Part shown: piece after piece, positions 57,072 through 64,000 of the stretch
Numbering within the stretch: position 1 is the first letter of the stretch
How the letters are laid out: every line of letters starts with the position of its first letter
Assembly: GCA_963573305.1 (NCBI GenBank)
Contig: OY754330.1
Coordinates: forward strand, 3,472,001-3,536,000
Source of the DNA: Pyrrhosoma nymphula
Taxonomy: Eukaryota; Arthropoda; Insecta; Odonata; Coenagrionidae
Direction of reading: 5' to 3'
Length of the DNA: 64,000 nucleotides
Notes under the pieces: generated by a model
What the model saw: only the letters and a program-made list of their open reading frames with translations
The model's database searches: none
What the model was told of the DNA's origin: nothing
Translations under genes and position numbers: made by a program

Positions 57072-57482
57072 TGAGAAACTCCCACCCTCAATAGGTAGAG
57101 TAGAATTTTCACTTGTGCTTAGAAACAAAACACCATTACTATCACTTCACACGGCTTGATATGTCCGGAATTATTTTATTTTGTTCTCTGCATGAAGTAG
57201 CATCTCGTAGCATTCATAGATTAACAGTATCAGTAATATTAACCACAGATATGTCTATAGCATTGTTCTGCATGTTTGAATGTTCATTTACGTATCACTC
57301 TCCCAGTTTCTAGTTTGTCTTGCGCACTGTTCTCCTCACTGCTTTTTGGTGTCTGCGGCCGGGGGAGCGTGCGATGTTCTGATTTGTGCTGGGACGAGTG
57401 CTGCATGCCTGGTGTGGAATCACCCCGTGCCACACACCCTAGTGGTGGCTTGCACGGTACTTCGTAGATGATGTAGATGTAG
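57072..57482 (+). mobile_element. CR1-like LINE 3' UTR, family 1, nested
   Basis: 411 bp from TGAGAAACTCCCACCCTCAA to GTAGATGTAGATGTAG, matching the 3' UTRs at 36480 and 61470. Flanked by ATACCCTAA (57063-57071 and 57483-57491), a 9-bp target duplication. Its 5' truncation lies just after the ORF2 stop. Confidence 0.88.
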
Positions 57483-57546
57483 ATACCCTAAAGTTAGTGT
57501 AACTACGACTAATGGTTCATTCGCATAAATCGCTATTGCTTGTCAG

Positions 57547-58285
57547 TCAATACCGAACCCTCAGCAACCAAGCCCTTGCAGTCGTCACGGGTGTAATACC
57601 ATTTACGATTGCAATCATGGAAAGGAAAGCAATCTCGGATTGGAAGAGGAACTATCCTCGGAGCTGAAATTGAACCAAACCAACCTTTGGAGAGGATAAA
57701 GAAACTTATACAGAACACTAATCTTAGAACGAAGAAGAGAAAGGGAGAATAACCCATCAGTTCTTCCCAAACATAGGAGAAAGACTAAAATGTACTTTTG
57801 AGATGAATCAAAAAGTAAAGAAGCTTTTAACTGGAAATGGAAATTTCATGTCTTACCTAAAACGAATCGGAAAAAAAGACATACGGGAGAATGCAGAATG
57901 GAAACAGAGAGGGCACAGTCCACCATAGGATTTACGAATGCACCACATACTAAGAAGAAATAAATCGTCTAATCGAAGTTGCAGAGCATGACCCACCATC
58001 GTACGAAGACGTTGGATAGTTAATCCAAAAATATCCACAGCTGATCACCAATTTCATTAAAGAAAGCATTCAGGCCCAGATGAGTGAAGATGGAAGAAAG
58101 ACTGAAGAAGACTTTATTTAAGGCAAGAATTGAAGATAAAGACCTAATTATATTTCAAGAGAACAGTTTAAGAACTAAATCTAATTAATAGCAAATAAAC
58201 ATTGTTAGCTCACTTGGGGGTATAATCATAGGAACCCCCTAGATTCTGTATATTTTCAGAATAAACTGATCGTTAGTTAAAAAAA
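57547..58285 (+). mobile_element. LINE 3' end with A tail, another lineage, nested
   Basis: 739 bp ending in GTTAAAAAAA and flanked by the perfect 10-bp duplication TGCTTGTCAG (57537-57546 and 58286-58295). Broken frames include KLLTGNGNFMSYLKRIGKKD and, further on, EINRLIEVAEHDPPS. This resembles the region after the RT/RNase H domain in I/R1-type LINEs (TGHGxFxxYLxRF then a histidine-containing segment), so an I/R1-like origin is likely but not certain. Frameshifts and stops make it non-coding. Confidence 0.75.
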
Positions 58286-58763
58286 TGCTTGTCAGGTGGC
58301 GAAGCCTCCTGACAAGCATGCACTTCACTATAGATGTACTACCAATGTTAAGAGGAACCGTTAGTATTTATGTATATTGCAACTACGTAAACGGGCAGAG
58401 ACTCGAGACTTATGTAGAAAACATACACGGCAGTTGTAAGTACTTAGTAGCAGATAAGGATTCAAGTATTAGGAAGCACTACTACTTCTACTAAGAGCTA
58501 CACTACCCATCGACAAACCTAGATAAAAGTCTCATTGGCAGCTGTTATGGTCTCTTATCGTTCGTGGGAAAAATTAAATTTTAAATCTGTCCGTTCTGCA
58601 GTCTTATTCCCTAATTCTATTCTCATGATCTGATCTACCGTAGTATGTCGGATCTCGTAAAATATTATTAACGTCGTTACAGAATAAATCGCTTTGGAAC
58701 TTACATAATAGATTATGTCCAAATTTTAATCGTTGGTCTGAAGGCGATTCCCATATAATTTGT

Positions 58764-59017
58764 TGCTAAAGGTCAATAACACTAACGATATATAGCGCTT
58801 GCACATATATTATACTGTAGATACTTCTTGTTCCATTCCAACCGACCCTGCCCCTCATGAACCCTACAAGCAGCGTCGCGCAATAAGGGTAAGGGGAGTT
58901 TGGAAAGGGTTTGCGGGGGTATGAGGGTTGGGCGTCCCTATTTACGGTTTTGTTGGTAAGACTCTCTTAGGGAACGTTATTTACTGTCCACGAGATCCTC
59001 AATTCGCTCTTGGTTAA
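58764..59017. other. Spacer, nothing seen
   Basis: Short spacer without recognised features. Confidence 0.4.
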
Positions 59018-59792
59018 TAAGGTGTAGTCTGAGCGATAAATCACTTCACCTAGAATTTGATGAATTTGACGTCATTTTGAACAAAAAACTCCCATCTTTC
59101 CAATGATATAAAAATAATACCATCCCCTTGCCGAAATACTTTTCGTGCGATTTTCCTCAAAATATAAGCTGTTTTACATCTGGGATAGATTACGGCTGTG
59201 CGGTCCAGAGGGAGAATATTGAAAACATTAGGAATGTATAACTACTAGATTTCATCATAAAACTAACAGTGTGTAGCTTGTATGTTTTCTCAACCATTTA
59301 TAAAATATAATCAATCATTCACCGCATTGATTATTACAGAATCGCAAAAAAAAACATTCTGTTGTGATGGAGTTTTCACCGCACGGCGTGAAAAAATGAT
59401 TCAAGTTAGAGATTTAATTAGATATATTTATTTAATTACTGTAAGAAATGAACTACAGGTTACACTCTGAATATGGTTAAATGTTATATACCTGTGCGTT
59501 TGTTTATCTTTTGTTTGTTTTCGATCATTTCGTTATTCGTTGTTTGCTTGTTGCTATGTATCATGTTGCTATGTATCATTCGTTCTTGGAATAAACGCCA
59601 TTGAAAACCCATCCTGACTTTAGAGTGCTTATATTACTTAGATTTATTGTCATATATGTGACAATATTTTTGCACCATTAATATTACAATATTTACCTCA
59701 CACTTCTTACATACGATGAAATCCAAATACAAAATTCGAATATGTCTCCATTGTGACTCTATGGGAACTATATCTCGCTCAAACTACCCTTT
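59018..59792 (+). mobile_element. TTAA-type MITE, copy F, carrying an insertion
   Basis: Starts AATAAGGTGTAGTCTGAGCG and ends ATCTCGCTCAAACTACCC. The inside is collinear with copies B and E except for 192 bp at 59441-59632, which are flanked by the direct repeat ATTACT. TTAA flanks are degenerate. Confidence 0.75.
59441..59632 (+). mobile_element. 192-bp insertion in MITE copy F (possible solo LTR)
   Basis: Bracketed by ATTACT at 59435-59440 and 59633-59638. The inserted piece starts GTAAGAAATGAACTACAGG and contains GGAATAAACGCC, a polyadenylation-type AATAAA near its 3' side. If the boundary is moved by one base it begins TGTAAG, as many LTRs do, but it does not end in CA. A solo LTR is possible; other short insertions are not excluded. 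Confidence 0.45.
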
Positions 59793-60724
59793 AGAGTTTT
59801 TTCTTACACTTGAGTGCCTGCCTGTCGTTATCGCTCACGAAGGAATTCTTTGCACACACAGTTCCACAGCCTTTTGCAAAGCATCGACCGATTCCAACAT
59901 TTTACACTCGGATTACTTACAAGAAGTCGATGTAAAATAATGACGTGTGTGTGTGTGTGAAGCGTTGGAGCCGGTTGGAGGCTATACGCAATAAAGCGGG
60001 AATCGTGAAAAGTGTTGCCTACCTTGTGTTATTATATACGTCTCAGCTCCACAAAGACGCTTCATCAAACTTCACGTTCACTTGTACCCATTGTATTAAT
60101 TCCTCCTGTCCCTTTACGTATTTCCGTGAGCGTCTGAACTACTTTTTTATTAAGCGGTTATATTCGCCCAAAATCCTTTATGTAAATCCGTGTGCTAGAG
60201 TGTGTTTAAAAGTCCGTTGGAGATTTCCCGTTATGTCTCACCTCTCTGATCTAAGGGCGTGAAGTTGCCTCGGAAAAATAATGATAGCAATAAAAAAACA
60301 CCATCGGCCTTCGGGCATGAATATCGCGAGTTTTTCCCGGGCAACGAGGTATTGTAGAATAAACACGGACGAATTGAACGAAAACGATTGGTCGTCGGCA
60401 GAATTCAAAGGGTCGAGAGTGTCCCCCCTTTCACGTATCCCATAGCACTCTTAGTTTACACTCTCCCGTGTGTGTTTGGCACCGCTCAGAAAGTAAGAGC
60501 ACACACAACATTAGCCCCCCCCGTATCGTATGCTCTGATAAGTGCGAAAGTATTTATCGCTGCCCACTTGGAAATCTGTGAACTTAAGCACACCCGAGCA
60601 CTTTAAAATTGTTCTTTTACTTCGCCTTATCTATCGTATCATCTCTTTGCAATCCGTCCCAATTGTTGCGCCCATTCGAAATTGTCGGATTACTCCCACA
60701 ATGCTGCAGCGCGCGCGTTTATCT
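59793..60724. other. No recognisable feature
   Basis: Contains a GT run near 59945-59958. No gene supported. Confidence 0.4.
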
Positions 60725-60883
60725 TCAAGTTCTCCTGACTGCTTTTGGCCTGCGCCTAGAGCCAGGGGGAACGTGCGAGGTTCGGATTTGTTCTGGGACG
60801 AGTGCTGCATGCCTGGTGTGGAATCACCCCGTGCCACACACCCCAGTGGTGGCTTGCACGGTACATCGTAGATGTAGATGTAG
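60725..60883 (+). mobile_element. CR1-like LINE 3' tail, family 1, short
   Basis: The last 160 bp of the family-1 3' UTR (GGGACGAGTGCTGCATGCCT, then CACCCCGTGCCACACACC) with the tail CGTAGATGTAGATGTAG. Strongly 5'-truncated. Confidence 0.8.
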
Positions 60884-61416
60884 AAGTGTCACGAAAAGGG
60901 AAACCGATGAGTTGCAGGTTTCCCATTTTTTGGGCGAGTTCTCACTTTATTTCGCATTTTTGGGAATCTTAAGTCGCTATTCACACCACTTAAGTATTTC
61001 CAAAAAGCCTTATTCCAGTCGTGAAACATTGGCCTGGGTTTGCCATGAATTACGTCGTGTGTTATGCGGTCACGCGTCTGGCAAGGCGTATAGTGAAGGC
61101 CGAATAGGAGTTTGGTGAAAATCGCTTTCGAACACAGTGGGTTCACTTCGTTGTGCATCGGGAAGAGAATGCGGTGTTGTCGAGTGCATAAACATATATA
61201 TATATATTTGGCAGAATGGAGTTTGAAAAGAGAGAGAGAGAGAGTCAGTGGCATTATGGCATTAGCAGATGGAAGGACCGGAAATAGATCGTGCCGTCTG
61301 CCTCATAAATCCGTAATGGATGTGGGAATGGGTTAAGAACTAGTGCAGTATTGGGAGGGAAAAACAGTTGCAAATTTGTAGCCACGTTCGAATTCTGGCA
61401 TTTGGCTGGTGGTATA
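60884..61416. other. No recognisable feature
   Basis: Includes AT (61194-61208) and AG (61230-61243) dinucleotide runs. No gene supported. Confidence 0.4.
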
Positions 61417-61861
61417 ATTTTCCCACGTACAATAAGGGATCATAATAGTTGGGATAGATCAATCATATGAAACTCCCACCCTCAATAGGTAGAGTAGAAT
61501 CTTCACTTGTGCTTAATAACACAACATCATTACTAACACTTCACACGGCTTGATATGTCCGGCATTATTTTATTTTGTTCTCTGCATGAAGTAGTATCTC
61601 ATGGTATTCATAAATTAACAGTATTAGTAATATTAACCACTAGATGTGTGTATAGCATTGTTCATTTACGTATCACTCTCCCAGTTTCCGGTTGGACTGC
61701 GCACTGTTCTCCTGACTGCTTTTTGGTGTTCGCGCCTAGAGCGGCCGGGGGAGCGTGCGAGGTTCTGACTTGTGCTGGGACGAGTGCTGCATGCCTGGTG
61801 TGGAATCACCCCGTGCCACACACCCAATTGGTAGCTCGCACGCTACTTCGTAGATGTAGAT
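61417..61861 (+). mobile_element. CR1-like LINE 3' end, family 1
   Basis: Begins within the last ORF2 codons (FPRTIRDHNSWDRSII and TGA at about 61468-61470), then the full family-1 3' UTR and the tail CGTAGATGTAGAT. 445 bp. Confidence 0.85.
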
Positions 61862-61891
61862 AATGGCCAATAGAGGAAACACAAAACTATG

Positions 61892-61985
61892 CAAAACTCA
61901 AAAAGGAAAAAAATCTATCGAATGAGATACGAACCCGGATCCCCCGAACCCGCACTCCAGCTGAGCTAACCCAGGCGTCCTCTTT
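61892..61985 (-). repeat. tRNA-derived SINE head
   Basis: The minus strand reads GGTTAGCTCAGCTGGAGTGC (A box) and GGATCCGGGTTCGTATCTC (B box), a convincing pol III promoter. The D-arm sequence is very tRNA-like, but the acceptor arms do not pair, so a SINE is favoured over a tRNA gene. Confidence 0.6.
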
Positions 61986-62219
61986 CGCTGTGAATGTCAG
62001 CTTATATATATATCTCTGTGAATTTCTCCCATTTCTCTTATCTCCAAAGCGAGTGACGCCTGTTGCAGGTATTTTAATTTGAGTTCATTAAAAGAAAAAA
62101 AAAGATTAGCGGCGTTTTAATGAACGTGAAGGGTTAACCACAAGAGCAGCAAACTCTTATCCTATCCTTACGTGATTAGCCGAGACTATAGCGTTAGATC
62201 TTTCTTAATTTGGGGCAAG

Positions 62220-62420
62220 CGAGACCGTTCGCGTGGGAAGTACTTATATACACGAGTTGGGAGCGGAGAGGCCGTCTCTGTTGTATAATGGCTGTAATTT
62301 CGATCCAACTAAGATTGCATGAACACCTGAAGATGACGCTCTGACGTCGAAACGCGTTGCGCAGCAAATGAATTATTCTGTGGACATTCGTACCAAGTCA
62401 TTTTACTTAAACTCTCTGTT
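62220..62420 (+). mobile_element. Penelope-type terminal region
   Basis: Has a TATA-like CTTATATACACG at about 62242-62253 followed 75 bp later by a hammerhead-like motif at 62327-62353. The same arrangement of TATA-like box and motif occurs in the 32-kb Penelope copy. No coding remains. Confidence 0.45.
62327..62353 (+). ncRNA. Hammerhead-like motif
   Basis: CTGAAGA, one T, GACG, loop CTCTGA, CGTC, GAAAC, followed by GCGTTGCGC, which can itself form a short stem. Good conservation of layout. Confidence 0.5.
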
Positions 62421-62513
62421 TTCATTTCGAATTTGGCGCGCTGGCATAAAAGGGAATTAGGAATGTTAATGGAAGACATCATGTCGTTCGCGTGTAATGT
62501 TCTCCCCGCACGC

Positions 62514-63080
62514 TTAAGGTAGTTTGAGCGAGATATTTCCCATAGGTAGTCAAAATGGAGACCACATTCGAATTTTAATTTTTAATCTCAGCGTCTGCAA
62601 GAAGTATGAAGTAAATATTCTAATATTAATGGTTTAAAAATATAGTTATATATGACAAAAATTCTCAGTAATTTAATAAATATATCCTCATAAGTCACTA
62701 ACTTGACTCATTTTTTCACTCCGTACGGCTAAAAAGCCTTCACGACCGAATACTTGTTTGCGATTCTGTAATAATCACTGCGGTGAACAATTGATTATAT
62801 TATTTATAAATGGTTGAGAAAACATACAAGCTACACATTGTTAGTTTTTTGATGAAATCTAGTTTTTAGAAATTCATAATTTTTTCAAACCCTCTTGGAG
62901 CACACACAGCCGTTATCTATCCCATGTACAAACAGCTTAAATATTTAGGGAAGTGCTCGAAAAGTAGTTCGGCAATGGGTTAATATTTTGATATGAGCGT
63001 TTTTTTCTAATTTAAAATGAGGTCAAATTCATCAAATTCTTGTCTTGAAGTTATGTATCTCTCTCTCAAACTACCTTTAA
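62514..63080 (-). mobile_element. TTAA-type MITE, copy G (complete)
   Basis: TTAA at 62514-62517 and 63077-63080, ends GGTAGTTTGAGCGAGATATT and CTCTCAAACTACCT. This copy gives the cleanest view of the family terminus TTAAGGTAGTTTGAGCGA. 567 bp, non-coding. Confidence 0.88.
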
Positions 63081-63745
63081 ATCAACTCTTTTGATAACTT
63101 TTTTTGTTTGAGCTCGCGAGTGCATTCGGCGATGCAAACTTCGCGATGCATATATCGCTAGAGTGTTTTGAATGTACACCTTTCGTTTATTGTGAAGACG
63201 AAGGAGATATCCGAGCAAGTCAGCTTGTGTTAACAGTTGTGTGGACTCTACATTTGATGTATGTAACCATTTCACGTGAGATTGTGGATATGGTAACTCG
63301 AGCTCTTAAAAAATGGAAATGCGATTATGAACTCCGCTCGCAATTTTATTGCTCGTCATTCGCAGTATCTGGATCCATTGTAAGCTCCTTTGTTGCTTCT
63401 TTCGTTGCTTTGAAGTGTAATGAACTCCTTCATCGTAACCTGGTGCGCTGCAGTTTATTAAAATTCTCGTCTAAGAAACGATGACTTAATTTCTTGGCGT
63501 TGTGAGAAGAGTATAACTTAAAGGGGACGGTGAATGACGGGAGTCAATCAATTCGCAATCAGTCCATTGCTTTCATTTTCTTTTATTGATTTGGGCCTCG
63601 ATTGCGTTTCACCTCAAGTCATTTGTTTCTCCTGAAATGGCGATGGTCCTGAAATGGCAATCTTCATGACAACTGTCTCGCAGGAATTTTGTTGGAAAAC
63701 ATCGCTCTAGTTTTTATTTAGATGCTTAATGAACGTTCATGATAG
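63081..63745. other. No recognised gene; 126-codon ORF
   Basis: The ORF 63104-63484 contains a possible hydrophobic stretch (LVLTVVWTLHLMYV, then later SIVSSFVASFVAL) but matches no family I know. It begins 24 bp after a MITE end. Without homologs or splice context I leave it uncalled. Confidence 0.35.
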
Positions 63746-63747
63746 AG

Positions 63748-63912
63748 CAACTTGGTTCTAATCCACACAATTTATTTCAGACGACCCGGGTTTCAGCAAC
63801 TTACATTTTGTGCCATCTTCAGGTCAAAATGTAAGTTGCTTCACAAAATGTAAGTTGCTGAAACCCGGGTCGTCTGAAATAAATTGTGAGGATTAAAACC
63901 AAGTTGTTCTTG
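63748..63912. repeat. Palindrome with hammerhead-like core
   Basis: The left arm 63748-63819 and right arm 63843-63912 are near-perfect inverses around CCCGGGTC. The minus strand of the left arm reads CTGAAGA, T, GGCA, loop, TGCT, GAAACCCGGGTC (63785-63822), with a palindromic CCCGGG in the stem III position. A short direct repeat AAAATGTAAGTTGCT lies at the centre. Penelope-type terminus in tail-to-tail form. Confidence 0.6.
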
Positions 63913-64000
63913 CATGGATGTTACCAACTTCCACAAAGTTAAGCCTGAAACGATTACTTATTAATTAACGTTCTTGCTTTCGGAGTGTTTTTTCGGTATC

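Larger units (their letters stand above)
56981..58763 (-). mobile_element. CR1-like LINE 3' end, family 2, broken by two insertions
   Basis: Minus-strand copy of the element at 25091-25663, in three pieces: 56981-57071, 57483-57546 and 58286-58763. The tail CTACATCTAC is at about 56984-56993. The gaps are filled by two later insertions, each flanked by a duplication of the host sequence (ATACCCTAA and TGCTTGTCAG). The innermost part encodes a decayed ORF2 C-terminus. The order of events is direct: this copy is older than both insertions. Confidence 0.88.

Noticed and set aside
61921..61981. Functional tRNA gene
   Set aside because: Strong A and B boxes, but the acceptor arms do not pair and similar heads occur as SINEs, so it is listed as a SINE.
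63104..63484. 126-codon ORF with hydrophobic stretches as a membrane protein gene
   Set aside because: Starts just after a MITE end and has no homology or codon evidence that I can judge by eye.

Overview
The window reads as a slice of a large, repeat-rich invertebrate nuclear genome, most likely an arthropod and probably an insect. It is AT-rich overall. The elements in it have GT..AG introns, and it carries several LINE lineages, Penelope-like elements, tRNA-headed SINEs and DNA transposons. I could not support a single host protein-coding gene: almost every recognisable piece of coding sequence belongs to a transposable element, and none of the remaining short ORFs resembles a known host protein. 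The species cannot be fixed from what is visible.

Three regions stand out. First, 49627-54141 is a Transib DNA transposon, the superfamily from which the RAG1 recombinase derives. It has perfect CGTCG target duplications, CACAGTG heptamer ends, nearly identical terminal inverted repeats of about 0.92 kb, and a five-exon transposase that is frameshifted and stops before the region that should carry the last catalytic acid. A collinear non-autonomous relative lies at 36944-37755 with its own CGACG duplication. Second, 25664-29578 is a nearly intact CR1-like LINE with an esterase-type ORF1 and a full endonuclease/reverse transcriptase ORF2. ORF2 overlaps ORF1 in the -1 frame, has no ATG before its endonuclease domain, and a U UUU UUA slippery heptamer sits exactly in the 16-nt overlap. 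Third, 56981-58763 is a LINE 3' end interrupted twice by other retroelements, each insertion with its own target duplication.

Region by region. 1-8.6 kb: half of a TTAA-flanked MITE, a GC-rich patch, a complete TTAA MITE, decayed LINE pieces and a SINE. 8.6-16.2 kb: mostly unrecognised sequence, plus a Penelope-like fragment interrupted by a second Penelope-like insertion with a 14-bp duplication (11.65-12.4 kb). 16.2-25 kb: a LINE tail, a Penelope-derived palindrome, a TTAA MITE, SINEs, a small MITE and degenerate tandem repeats. 25-29.6 kb: tandem LINEs. 31.4-32.7 kb: Penelope-like sequences, including a 133-bp-arm palindrome. 36-38 kb: LINE tail and Transib MITE. 40-45 kb: a LINE tail, an inverted mariner-like dimer, two TTAA MITEs and a small hAT-like element. 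47-56 kb: G-rich tracts, then Transib nested in another TIR element. 57-63.9 kb: LINE nest, LINE tails, a SINE, a hammerhead-like Penelope terminus, two TTAA MITEs and a final palindrome.

The parts interact as parasites rather than as a pathway. LINE families that differ in sequence share a (GATGTA)n-like 3' tail. Hammerhead-like motifs recur at Penelope-type ends with covarying stems. Several elements exist as inverted duplications.
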